This document shows positions 12,187-23,882 of a stretch of 64,000 bases of DNA, piece by piece. The stretch is from Auriscalpium vulgare. Its lineage: Eukaryota > Basidiomycota > Agaricomycetes > Russulales > Auriscalpiaceae. How positions within the stretch are numbered: position 1 is the stretch's first letter; every line of letters starts with the position of its first letter. Both the position numbers and the translations under genes were made by a program. The notes under the pieces are model-generated. The model saw nothing but the letters and a program-made list of their open reading frames with translations. It was not told the origin of the DNA and ran no database searches. The DNA lies in assembly GCA_019915015.1 (NCBI GenBank), contig JAHBBC010000020.1, forward strand, positions 248,001-312,000, in the 5' to 3' direction.

Positions 12187-13536
12187 CTAAGAATATTGTG
12201 AGCGCGCGGTGCTTTGCATATGACAAATGGATCAGACCCACCGCAGCCGGGTTTCTACGCAAGCTATGCTGCGCCTGCGCCACCTCGGTGTCTGAAACGG
12301 AGAACATCGGGCGGTCGTGCTGTGGCCTATGCAGCGATTTCGCGTTGGGGTGGGAATATTTGCTGCTGATCTGAGGTCGAGCGACGAGCGCTGCAAGAGT
12401 CGATGAACGCGTGCTGGCAGAGTCGACTCGGCGATTAGTCAGCTAAATTACTGTACCGGCGCCTCCGAGTCCACTGCCACAACATGGCCACCTCGATGAC
12501 GGCGGCTGGAAGTTGCATATCCCTACTTCTCCACGACTTCAACTCATCGTCCTTGCTACCAATGCGACCCTCCTCATCACCGGCAACATCCTGCCTGTCC
12601 AGGACATGACAATCCCACACGCTTTCTCGGAAAGGCAGCGTCGTCCGACGTGTCTCTCTTCCCTTCGGACTTGCGCCTTTCAAAACAACGCTCGTCGCTC
12701 GGGCCCGCGAGCCAGTTCCAGAGCATGCGCAAGGTGGACGTCATCAAGCTTCAAGCCCGCGCTCAAGTCCAATGCAGGCATCACGCACGGCGGGCGACGC
12801 TTTCCGACAAGCCTCGCCGACAGCGCCTGCGCCCGCTTCGTTTCGCTACCGGTGACGGTCCCGGAGATCGACTCGAAGCGGGACGGGCTCGCGCTGGCGT
12901 GCGGAGAATGCCTGGTCTTCACCCGCAGCATCGGGCAGCGGCGGCACGCGAGTCAGGCCCCCAGTCGCCCTTGCAGGATGTTTTCAAACGCCCGCAGTTC
13001 GCCCGGACCACGAGCCCGCCGCCGCGCATACCCAAGTGGCCCTGCCACCTACTTCTCAGCCGCATCCAGAGGCAGTTGAGGACGATCGGCATGGACGCCG
13101 AGGACCACGTCGCCGCGGCGGCTATCGAGGAGCTGGATAGGTATGACTGGGCGGAATCGGGATCGTAGAGAGGCAGCGCAATGTGAGTACTCTTCCTGGT
13201 TCTTTCGACCTCTCAATTGATGGCGATGGCTCGTTAGATGCGTTTGCCACGCCGATAGACAACGTCGCGCAAGATGCGTTCACGAGGGTCGTCATGCACA
13301 GGCCGATCGCTGGTAAATTCATCTTCAGCTTGCGGTTAGCCACAAGGTGCCATGTCAGCGTAGCCGTATGGAACAATAGAAGTCGATTCTGACGTCGATC
13401 GACACAAGGCGGGAGGGTTTCACGACACGTTATTGTTGCCCGCTGGTTGCCCAAGACGCGTCGTTTCTCTGCCCCGCTCGGGCCCTCCTGCTTTCCCTAC
13501 ACGACAACCTCACGCATTGGCAAAGTAACGACCGAC
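12187..13536. other. intergenic with an uncertain ORF
   Basis: Two overlapping plus-strand frames (12513-13079 and 12650-13168) look partly coding: one has RFVSLPVTVPEIDSKRDG, the other ends GMDAEDHVAAAAIEELDR. They are in different frames and I found no intron that joins them. This may be a decayed gene or an unresolved model. It is also the divergent promoter space between two MYND paralogues. Confidence 0.35.
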
Positions 13537-15689
13537 ATGTCTACGCCCCGCTGGATTCCGAGGACATTCTCCGCTCAAGCGAAGCGCGATATGTGCCGCA
13601 AGCCACCATCTGAGGTGCGTTATCCTCTGGTCACTTTCGCTCTGGCTCGTTGCTTATTTCACCGTATAGATACTAAGTCTCGCCAGCGGTGGATCTGTCC
13701 TGGCTCTCCACGCTCTGGTCGCCGGGCCAGTCACTGTCCCACACCACCAGCTCGTTGATGCTCTCTCTATCTACTGCACTTCCCTTCGACACTCGGAGCC
13801 CGCCGATCCGCGCTTGTTGGCCGCCAAGGATAGGCGCGAATGCGCAGCTGTCCAACGCGCATGCTACTGCTTTATCGGCATAGGCCAGGTACTCGAGGTA
13901 CTGTTCGACGACCGCGACACCGCGTTCCTCAGGCACGTTGCCCCGGCCTGGAACGGCATGTTCAAGTGGATGGTCTATATTTTCGAGTTGTATCGCGAAG
14001 AAAGGCCTCAACACGTCATGATCTCAACCGTCATGACACTTGTACACAAAGCAGCCACCTATCCAGAGTCGAGGCATATGGTCTTCAGGACCGCTGGCAT
14101 CGTTGCATTAACGGCTGCAGCGTGGATGAATGATGACCCCACCCCCGATCTACCGTTCCCACTGTCGGCAGCGAATCTTGCCGATATGCTCTTCGACTTG
14201 CCCGTGTCTTCTATCGACGAGGTCCTGGTTGCTGCAAGCGGGAAGGCGAGCGACGTCGCCAGCAGGCTCGTCCGCGGTCTGCGTCTGGTGACCAAGACAC
14301 ACATGCCCTGCGTTCTCGATATCTACGTGTATCTCAAGCTCGTGCGCGCGCTGGGTGTGCCACTGAGGTCGCCAGCAAGACAAGCGCTTTTCGATGCGGG
14401 TATCTTGCGCGCAGTAACGAAGGCAACCCTGAAGGTTTCGACCCTCGATCCCTGCCGCGACTCCACCGTCCGTTGTGCGATCCATCTTGGATTTAACTTG
14501 GTTGTAGCCTTCATCGAGGAAGGGATAGCCATTGACTCTATTCGACAATGCGTCCGGGATGGCATCCTTGAGGCTATCCTCAACATCGGCCCGCACCTCA
14601 ACGCCCTCCCTGATGAGGTGACAGTACCCTCCCGCCTCCTCATTTCCCAAATTCTTCTGCGTTATATCGGTTTTCGATCAATCACGGAGGCCGTCTGCAA
14701 GTCTATGCGAGCGCTCCGATCTTCTCATTCCCAGGTTGTGCTGGCGGCTCCGAGACACTTGGCCTGTTGGAATGCCTTAGACACAGTTGCCTCCTTTTGC
14801 GAGTACCGAAAACATTCGCTCGAGGCATGTGCATCCCGTTCAAAGGCAGAATGCAACAATGTACGTTTCATGATATATTTATACAGCATTCGCTAACAAC
14901 ATGGCAGTGTCGGGTCGTAGGATATAAGACGTTGTTCAAACTGTGCTCGGCGTGTCACTTCGCCGCATACTGCTCAGTGCAGTGCCAGAAGGTGGCATGG
15001 GATACAACGCACAAGGGAGAGTGTGCCGAAAACCGTTCTCGTAAGTTTTCCGTCGTTCTGCTCGTGACCTGCTGCCGACTCGGAAATCTATTACAGGATA
15101 TCTAGCGACAATGCTCAGCAAGAGCAACGCAAGGTTTCAGCACGCTATTGCTGCCATGGATGCCAAGCGGCTTGTCCCTCGTCTGCGCGCCCTTGCTACC
15201 CAGCATCACCCCAATATCCCTCTTTGCAACCTCACAATCTTGCTCGATTATACGCAGTCATGGTGCCCACGGTACGCACTGTTGGATGTCTTTGCGGAAG
15301 ACGAGGGCTTGCGTGAAGCGGAGTGTTCGGATCGCTGGTATCAAGATAATACGATGATCAGGTATATCATTCGGCTTGGGGAGTACACAGAGAAGACACT
15401 GCTCAGGATACCGTCGGTATGGTATGAGGATGACGTGCAGCAGGTGAGTCGCTATCCTCTACGTTTTGCATGCCAAGGTGTTCATGGGTGTGTGCAGAAT
15501 GAGGATTTGCTCATCCGAGAGGCGTCGGTATTGTCTGAGGATGACGTGGCGCAGGTTGCGTCACGTTTTGTATGCCAAGGTGTTGATGGATGTGAGGATC
15601 CGTTCATCCGAGAGGTCATGGACGCGGTCGCAAATAGGACGAGTTGGGTTTTTGAAGTGGAACGCACGGCGCACACCATTGGTTTGTAG
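13537..15689 (+). CDS. MYND zinc-finger protein (paralogue C)
   Basis: Exons 13537-13614, 13670-14860, 14908-15040 and 15097-15689 give 664 residues, starting MSTPRWIPRTF. The long second exon is the same helical region as in paralogues A and B. The MYND finger is split by the intron at 14861: CNN joins CRVVGYKT, then CSAC, YCSVQC and H-x3-C. In the last exon a 54-base GTGAGT..TGCAG stretch (15444-15497) could be an optional intron in frame, giving 646 residues instead. It lies inside a tandem duplication described separately. It diverges from paralogue B across a 1.35-kb gap, which suggests local duplication. Confidence 0.8.
15412..15615. repeat. imperfect tandem duplication in MYND gene C
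   Basis: The segment 15412-15522 (CGTCGGTATGG... to CATCCGAGAGG) recurs in altered form at 15523-15615, with shared GAGGATGACGTG, TGCCAAGGTGTT and TCATCCGAGAGG. Translated, DDVQQ..FACQGVHGC and DDVAQ..FVCQGVDGC are the two copies. The first contains a usable intron; the second lacks the donor. Confidence 0.6.
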
Positions 15690-18171
15690 ACTTCTTGAAG
15701 ACTTCTAGCTTGTCGCTAATCATTGCATAGGCCCGGATTGAGTGACATGTCCAAGCAGAAATATTGGTCGCGCAGACTCAATCACAACTGCGACATATGA
15801 GACGGTTTGCTATCGGTGTCAGTCCCGGAGACAGAACGACTATCTTCTGTGCCAAGGCCAGCCATACGAGATCTCTCTCGATATAACGAAAAACAAATTC
15901 CACTTTTCCCGATGGTCCCACACGCGCGCAAGCATGCTGCAATCGTGCGGAACTCACTATTTGAAGGCGTTTGAGCGTCGAACAATACGTGGTCTGTGAG
16001 CTCTACATCTACGCCTCCCTAACCTCTGCTTGCGCGGCACCCAACAATTTGCGGCTGTGGCGCTACCCGCGTGCGACCCATACCATGTTCCCAACGAGAC
16101 AGGAGGAATCATTCTATATCGCATAGCCAGCGTATTACAAGAGGCTAGCAACATCTGCGGAGGGGCTCACCTTGCGGCCTGTTCATGAGCCCGCGTCGCG
16201 TCGCCGACCCACCAAGTCCGCCCATGCCTCGCCGTACTCCTCGAGGGGCGAAAGCCGCGCGACGTTACTGAATGAGCTGCTGTTGGAGTTGGGCGCCATT
16301 TTCGTCCAGGCAGTCGTCGACGCGGGATTTCGAAGCGGCGCGTAGGGCTAAGTCACAGGGTGCTGTGTTAGCAGAGCGATGAGCCTGAGCACTGACGATC
16401 TGACTTGTCCGCACATGCTGGCCGTTTTCCAGCGCTGCTTGACTCGGACCACCAAACGGGCGCTCAATGCGGCCAGTGCTCAGCGGGGGCGGCTGGGAGT
16501 AGTCCCAATTTGGACTTTCGTCCGCACGGCGAACCCAAAGTTCATTTACGGACCAAACGCTTTCCGTCCTCCACCCATTATGCTCTGTGACCGCAATTGC
16601 GAGAACAGCTCACTCCCTCAACAATGTCCACTGCGGTGGCTGTGGAAATAGCCTGGAACATGCGGTGGCGACGGCAAAGCTTTGCATCGGCGGCGCATTG
16701 TATCAACAGCAGCCGCCGACCATATCTCGTCGCGGTCTCGTAGCATCGCCGCAGCACAATGCAACTGCATTGGATCTCTGAGGTGCGTCTCCGATCGATC
16801 ATAGCTATCAATGGCTTGTGGCCGTTTGGACAGCGCTTTTCTTTTGTTCTTGGCGAGCCCACAGAGCAGTGAGTTCGCCTATAAGAACCCTTCGAGTGCG
16901 CGCGTCTTGTCCAGCGACTTTCTCGCAACATTCTCATGTTCACCACCCAGAGCTACGACTCCCACCATCCTGTCACAATGTGCGCGTCTCGGTGGCACGG
17001 TGAGAGCTCTCCCTCAGCTCACCGCGACAGCTGTTCACACTTCATCGAAGGCATCTGCAACGCCGCAAATATTTCGCCTATATTTGGCAAGGGAAAATCT
17101 CTGGCAGGCTGCGATCCTCGCCCCACCAAATCCATGCTGCCATGTAAGTACGACACTTGCAATCTGGGGGCGACAGTGGTAATTGACATGCTACCGTCCT
17201 CTACAGATATGTGAGACACGGCAGGGTCGTCGACAACTCGAGCGGGCCCACGGTGTGAGCGCAGTGCATGAAGAGTTGTAAGTCCTGTCACCGCATTGGC
17301 GATTAAGCTGTAGCATACCGACGCTGACGGTGTCCGTGTCACTTTCCCAGCATCGACTCGGCACCCCGCGCATCGACTCAACTCTGCGCACACAGGGCGA
17401 ATCTCGCTGCTTAGAGCCGCAGATTATCAGGGCTCGCCGCGTCCTCACCGCCAGCTCACAGGACCACAGCGTCGCAGGCGCCCTGGCCGACTCGCGCGAG
17501 GACGAAGTGAAACAAATCGGGACGCCTCCCGGCACGCACGCCGCGAGATGGATGCGGAGGCTGGGCAGAGGAGATGGAGTCTATCGGGGTCGGCTTGCCC
17601 GGGCTTTACCTGGTCACGCGAGCCACCCCTCTCGCTGCGATGGCGCTCTGGGTGGTTGGCGTGATCAGGTACGGTCTGGCATGGTCGAAGAGGTGGGCAT
17701 CATATCACTTCGAATGCCCGGGTAGAGTTCCTACATAGATTTGCCAATACACCACATCTCAACAGCGTCAGCGGATCAATGATATTGTTTGACTGGGGTG
17801 GCCCAATATATACAACACTACTCAAACATCTCAAGAATCATCGACATGCAGAGTAACAGTCGAGAGTAGTCACTGAGGCACTATTGCCGGACGCGATGAG
17901 TAAAGAGAGTCCTGTCTCAAAACAATGAGGATCCCGAATACAGGACAGTAATAACAACCATGAAGACAGCGGCAGACGCAACAGCGAGGACAGCACAGAG
18001 GAGACAGCAGAGACATCGGAAGCACAGAGGATCTTCAGTAACATACGGGAAAATCTACAGAAGCGCGCAGACAGGGAGTGGTCTTGGGCATTCGCAAACA
18101 CCTTTCAGTAAGTCCTATGCACGTCCAAAAGAAAATAGAGGTGATACCATCGTGTCCAAAACCCCGATCCA
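15690..18171. other. long intergenic stretch, possible small genes
   Basis: No gene is recognised. Two weak candidates exist. A plus-strand spliced frame from 16936 to about 17420 would use introns near 17001, 17145 and 17280. A minus-strand 38-codon frame at 16183-16299 contains NVARLSPLEEYGEAWADL. Neither has a known domain. Purine-rich, low-complexity sequence lies at 17950-18060. Confidence 0.3.
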
Positions 18172-19293
18172 TCATGTCTTGACCAACTTCTGTGATAACA
18201 TCCGCTTCACCATGGCGAGCTTGCCGTCTGGCGGAGAGTACTCGTCCTCGCCGCTGAAGCCCACCATTACGTTCCCGTGGCGCGAGTGTATGTGTAGGTG
18301 GTCGGCCAATTGCGTTGACGGCCCAGCCGCCTCAGGCTGGCCACCGTCGCCCACGATGATGGCCACCTCTCCGCTCGTGGCTTTGACAACGCGTACCGTC
18401 GTAGACAGGTAGGGCAGCACACTTGCGTGGCCGTGCCGCGAGCTCAAGTTGACGACGCCGGAGTAGCTGCGCGGGATCATCACGAGCACGTCGCCTGCGC
18501 CGCACATCAGCGTCAGCAATGCAAGTGCAGCGCGAATGGCGGACGTTCGTACCACGTCCCGTGTAAACATCCAGATCGATGAACTTGGAAGCGGTTTTTT
18601 CGAACTGTGTCGCGATGAGCGAAACGCGAGCCCGCGGAAGAAGCTAGCGCACATACCAAATCGACATTGATGTTCGAATGGCGGCTCGCTACCTTCACGG
18701 CCGCGCGCGCAGGATGTGCGGGATTGCCCACGACGGCCAATCGGGCCTTGATCGACCCATATTGCGAGGAGAACGAGGCGGTTGGCGATGCAAGCGCCGC
18801 CGAGAACGCACCGTCGCGGGGCCGGCGGGCGCCTCGGCGGTCGTTGGTGGCGCTCACAACGGCGGTCATAAGGGAAGGGGTAGATGCGGGCGCGAAAGGA
18901 TCGAGTCTCCATGTGCCTGTTTAATGCGCCATGGAGAAGGGCGCGGCAGTGGAAAAAAGCCACGCACCATTAATGTTCTCGTACCCCGTCGCGACGATAA
19001 GACCGTTGACAGGGTTGTCACCGTCGCTCGTCGAGGGCTCAGCGACCGTTGCATCACTGTACTCGGGCGGCGCAATGTCTGGCTCGCGCTGCGGGAAGTC
19101 TGGCTCGCGCTGCGGGAGGTCTGGCTCGCGCTGTATCATGAAGAGATGAGCTTGGCTGTGTCAGAGATCGTAGAGGCAGGACACGCACCAGATCTGAGGA
19201 ATCGTCCAACAGAATGGGGCCCTTTCTGTCCACAATCATTTGGAGGGTTGGTGAGGGTGGCAGATTATCCGAGTCGAAGGTCGTTGCGTTCAA
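18172..19293 (-). CDS. DUF7330-like protein
   Basis: A 293-residue protein from five exons: 19189-19293, 18968-19130, 18657-18916, 18553-18583 and 18172-18494. The exon sum is exactly 294 codons. Exon two starts with three copies of a seven-residue REPDLPQ-type repeat, then PPEYSD, a proline-rich N-terminus typical of the family. The domain follows: YENINGTWRLDP, VKVASRHSNINVDL, DVLVMIPRSYSG, NLSSRHGHASVLPYL and HSRHGNVMVGF. These alternating SRHG/SxNG strands resemble the adhesin-like beta-repeat of basidiomycete DUF7330 proteins. The family name is from memory of its pattern. Function unknown. No signal peptide or membrane segment seen. Confidence 0.75.
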
Positions 19294-19579
19294 TCGACGC
19301 TGTGCCGTCTATATATACAGTCGAGACGTCGAATAGCCGCCCATTCCGCAGCACGGACAATATCGACAACTGTTACGCGCCGACGATGAGATCAATGAGC
19401 GTCTGCGCGAGGGGGATCGAGGCAGTGAGCGCGCCGGGAGTGTTGCGGTCCCGGAAGGCGGTAAAAGCGCACAAGCAAGCGCCTCTGTCACACAGTATAT
19501 CCCATACAACCGAAACATAACGTCATTATCGTTGTAAAATCTCACATACAACCAAATAGCAAACGCGTGAATATGAACC

Positions 19580-21042
19580 TTAGTTTATCGAAGAATCCAG
19601 GTCGTCGAGCTCACGAGCTAGCTCTTCCTCGCCACTGGCGCTTCCAAACCTCTCTTTCTCTCTCTCGCCGTCGCCCTCATCCGCGCCCTCATCCTTGCCC
19701 TCATTCTCGCCCTCATCCTCATCCTCGCCCTCATCCTCATCCTCGCCCTCATCCTCACACTCGCTCTCCAGCCCCGAGTCGTCGGCGGCAGAGTCGTACG
19801 TGTATTCCTCGTCGAGACCGGACATCTGGAGGACGCGCCTGGGATCGGTGTCCCTTTCTTCGTCGTCGACACCCTCGTCCTCATACCCGTCCGCGAACAA
19901 GCCTGAGGGTTCTCCCGCCGCGCACGCCCAGACGACGGCGCGTACGCGGTCGACGTCTAGAGGGGTCGTATAGGCGTCTTTGATTGCATCGTCCTCGTCC
20001 TCGAGCTCACTCCCCTCGTCCTCGAGCTCCCTCCGCACGTCCTCCTCAGGCGGGCGGGGCCGCGTGACCCACACACCAGGCTCCTCTAGGACCGTCTCCC
20101 AGTTTGCGCACTCGTCCTGGTGCGTCAGCGGGTACATGACCGCCTCCTCAAGCAGCGCCTCCATGAACCTGGAGCCGTCCTTGTCTGGAACCTCGCGCGG
20201 CACGCGCCGACCAAGGAAGATTTTCCAGTGGTCGCCCTCCTTCATGCTTGGCCCAGAGAAGTCGGAGAAGAGTTGCCAGTCCGCCCATGCGACGATGCCC
20301 CCGGAATATGTGTACTGCAGCTGGAAGGTTAAGCACATGTCGGGGGATGCGCCGCGCCTGAGAAGCGCGGTGTACTCCGGGATGTTGTTGGTGTAGGCGT
20401 CTGGAATAGAATCTGCGTCGATGGGGTTGTCGAGATAGTCCAGGGGCGTAGTGCCGCGCGGCCACGGCAGGCGTTCGTCAAGCAGGAGCGTGTCGTCATC
20501 CATCGTGACTGCATAGTCCTCGTCGCTTTCGGTCTCATCGACTGTGTGGAGCTAAGAAGAGTGAGTAGGGCTATAGGGAGTGCAAATAGCAACTGACCGG
20601 ATATTGTAGGCAACACTTGGCACACATTTCGTGAACAATCTCCCATCCACAGGCGGCGCACCGAAAAATGTTATCAACGGGGTCATCAACGGGGTCAGCC
20701 TGAGCAACACCGTCCACGGCCATGTCGTCTTCGTCCGGATCATCGATGGTATCGTCCTCGCTATCTTCGTGACATTGGCTGTCCGCGTGTGCCTTAATCA
20801 AGTCGTTTTGCTCTTCGATGACCTTTGACATAGTCAATTACTGCAGCTGCTAACGACACGATGGCACGCACCGCTTGCATAACCTGCAACTGTTTCTGCT
20901 GCTGCCCGATTTCATTGCTCTGCGCAAGAATGGTCTCCGGATGCGGTGAGTGGTATGTCGGGCCTCGGCAACGCACAGCGCAACTCACCTGTCGCAGCGC
21001 TTCGAGCTGCGCCTTGGCAATGGCAGCCAGACGTTCGGCCAT
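19580..21042 (-). CDS. uncharacterised four-exon family, paralogue 2
   Basis: Exons 20989-21042, 20872-20934, 20598-20822 and 19580-20551 give 437 residues; exon sizes 54 and 63 equal those of the copy at 23883. Exon one reads MAERLAAIAKAQLEALRQ and exon two is a Gln/Glu-rich helix. The acceptor of intron one is CGGAG, shared with the copy at 23883. The knuckle is CAACGWEIVHEMCAKC. The domain has PWPRGTTPLDYLD, GGIVAWADWQLFSDFSGP, GDHWKIFLGRR and WETVLEEPGVWVTRP. The C-terminal tail is a long Glu/Asp run from near-perfect CTCATC repeats on the plus strand (19690-19760), a likely site of length variation. It lies 286 bases beyond the start of the DUF7330-like gene, both on the minus strand. 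Confidence 0.75.
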
Positions 21043-22678
21043 CTTGTCAATATTTCACTGGTAGCGGTAGCTATGAGGAGAGCAAGGTAGAATCGTTGGA
21101 GAGGGGCGCCTCCTGTTCGGCATCTTCCGTGTGATCGGGGCTGGCCCGCGATTGAGGGCCGTTGGGACCTGTGCCGATCGTGTTGAACAAACATACCGCG
21201 CACCATGATTGGCTTGCATCAGACTATTCGAGGGCTGGCAAGTAGTGTGTGACGCGCATGTAGATTCTTGCTTAGCTCATTTGATGCCTTGGTTCATGGA
21301 CGCCCAATGATGCCGGACAGCCTGACAGGTCGCAGGTCTAGGTGTAAGTTATGTGAGATACGGCGCCATCGCGCGAGCGTGTGCTAATCTACTCACAGGA
21401 AAGCTCGGACGTGGCGGCGTGCCTCACGTGGTATTCCTTAGGGTAAGATTCAACCTCGGCGTCCGTTCTATCGCCTGCCTGCGGCTTGGTGAGCGATTGC
21501 CGCGAGCCTCTCAAGCGATGACTGACATACCTCTGTAGTACGTCGCTGCTAGGCGATACATGCGGTGCGTGCGGTGCTTTCAGCTCCCTCCAGTTCAACG
21601 ACGCCTTCGGATATCGGTCGAGTGTGCCGGACATGAGATGCGCCTGCGCCGAGCGGGTCCTCGCCGAGCTTTGGTTTGCGTTAGGCGTTCGAAGTATCCC
21701 ACTCTGATCCACGCGCAGTAGATGTGATCGGCGTGCTGGAGCTGGATGCCGGACGATAGGAATGTTGTCGTAGCGGAAGTGGTTCAGCGGTACTTGTTCC
21801 CATGCCGCAAGTCAGCAGTGGCACGAAGTCAGAAAAGCAACGTACATACCTCATTCAATCGTGGTTAAAAAAGTCTTTGACACCATTTAGTAACTCACCG
21901 AAGCATGTAGGAGGCCGAGATGATTGCTGTCCGGCGTTCGTTGATAGCAACATACATGTATATTGCCTCAAATCCTACCTACACAAGGGAAGACGAAGGT
22001 GAGACGGCTCACCATGGTCCCCGTCCGTATGTCCTGGAGTCAGTGGCTGCCCGCAGGCTGCCTGGCCATCTCTGTACGACGGGTGTTGTGCGCACGAGCC
22101 TCTGCCCGCCTCGGGTCCGCCGCTTGCCCTCCATCGCGCCCGATGCCCGCGAAGCAGTCACTGATCAGTCCAGCGCGAACATTAACAATAGGTAAGTGGA
22201 GCCTGTAGATAATTAGATTTGACGACGGCGGCACACAGCGACGTACGGTATGTCTTTGATCATCTTCTTAGCCTTGCTGATCCGTCGCGAGTGCTGCTGG
22301 CGCCACCGCCAGAGTGGTTGCGTTTGGAAGCAGAGTGTAGGTGAAATGTCGAACGTCGAAAGTTGAGTGAGAGGGAAGGTCGGTGAAGCCTGAGGTCGGC
22401 GCAGACGGACTCGGGGAGCTGGCACAGGCTGGCACCGGATTTCACACGCAGATGGGTTAGGGCTTGTTGAGCGCGTCGCGCACTTCGCCCGGTTCGCCGG
22501 GCAGCGGACGCCGACTCAACCGAGTCAACCCTGCCAGTCCTCCTGCAGCCTCCTGCTCAGCTGCAGGTATACAAGTACAGCTGCGGCCGTGGGGCAAAGA
22601 TATCGTCGTCATGAGCTGACAAAACGCGCAGTTCTATGTCTGGCCTGCCCAACGGTGCCCACCATCCCTCGGCTTCGG
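21043..22678. other. intergenic, no gene recognised
   Basis: Short frames on both strands without domain or consistent splice plan. It lies between two divergent genes and so should contain both promoters. Confidence 0.4.
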
Positions 22679-23270
22679 ATGCGGAAGAACCGCCGCGACG
22701 TAGTCCCCAACAAGGGCGACACCCTTGGTACGTGCACGGTGCATCTCCTGTTCTTATTTGTCATTGTATTAACACTGTTTTCAAGGTTCGCCTACGCCGT
22801 CGCGCATGGAGGCCGAACAGCGCCATGCGCAGGTCATGCACGACATGTCCGAGGACACGTTGTTGGCGGAGAAGATCGATCGCCTCGAGCTCAAGTCGAA
22901 GGAGCACATAGATTCGATATCGCGCAGCAAGGAGCAGCCTCAAGACCGCGCCACCGCCCTCGACGACCGACAGCGCCTGCTGGACCAGCTCGAGGCCACG
23001 CTCATCCTGCTCGACGGGACCCTGACCGAACGCACCGCCGCCATCGACAGGCGGGAGGAACGGCTCAACTCCGTCTACGACAGGCGCGAGAAGGAGCTCG
23101 TGGCCGAGCGCAAGAAGCTCGTGGCCGAGCGCAAGGAGCTCATCGAGAGCATCGCCGTGCGGGAAGGACGGGCGGACAGGCAGGAGGAGCGCTTGGACAA
23201 GCGGACGGAGCGCTTGGACAAGCGGGAGATCTGGCTCGACGCGCGCGCGCAAGGAGCGCCTGGCCAGTAG
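22679..23270 (+). CDS. coiled-coil protein, C-terminus probably frameshifted
   Basis: Exons 22679-22727 and 22786-23270 join in frame (GTACGT..TCAAG intron) to give about 177 residues starting MRKNRRDVVPNKG. From residue 24 on it is almost entirely charged coiled coil with heptads such as DRREERLNSVYDRREKEL and EERLDKRTERLDKRE. At a GC dinucleotide run near 23238-23250 the frame leaves the heptad pattern and stops soon after (ARAQGAPGQ). In the alternative frame the pattern continues (RKERLASRED...) to a stop near 23306. The upstream frame is open before this ATG, so the start is tentative. Function unknown. Confidence 0.5.
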
Positions 23271-23882
23271 GGAGGATGCGTCGCACACAGGGGTCGCACA
23301 GGTGTGAATCATTTGTCGCTCATGTGTCCGAAATCTCGTGTACGGACTGTTTTCTTCGGCCGTGAATTTGTATCATCAACGTTGTTATGTATATCGATGT
23401 CATTGTGTCTGCACTTTGGATCGCGCCGCTCCCCTCGCTCCCGCCTTCACTAGTCACTCTCCAAGACCGAGTCGTCTTCCTCGTTGAGACCGGATGTTTG
23501 AAAGACGCGCTCGAGGGTCAACCTCGGACCGTACCCCGTCCGCGAACGAATTTCGGCGCTGCACACGAACGGTACGCCGGCGATGCAGAGCTTGGCGCGT
23601 CTCGGTCAAAATGACTGAAACGATCGTCGATAATGTTGAACCATCACATAGGTGAACGACGAGGCATCTTGGCCCACCGCGGGCGACTTTGGCAGTCACA
23701 GACTTCAGAAGGGACCTGGCCATGTAGGAGCGACACTGCACATTTTTAATTATTTAAGAGTCGGATTCTGAGTCTGACTCACGCTGAGCGCGCTGCCGAG
23801 TGCCGAGCATATATTGGCGCCGGTCGCGCTCAAAGTCCAGACGCGACTCCTACTCTCTGCCTCTTTCTGCACCCTGGGCAAC
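23271..23882. other. intergenic, nothing seen
   Basis: No coding signal. It should hold the promoter of the gene at 23883 and, at its start, the alternative end of the coiled-coil gene. Confidence 0.5.

Noticed and set aside
12513..13168. A gene in the gap between two MYND paralogues
   Set aside because: Two frames look partly coding but no splice joins them and no domain is seen; left as uncertain intergenic sequence.
19567..19983. Arg/Pro/His-rich plus-strand frame
   Set aside because: Low-complexity shadow of the acidic tail of paralogue 2 on the other strand.
22761..23312. Long minus-strand frame opposite the coiled-coil gene
   Set aside because: A shadow of the charged heptad repeats; no start, domain or splice plan of its own.
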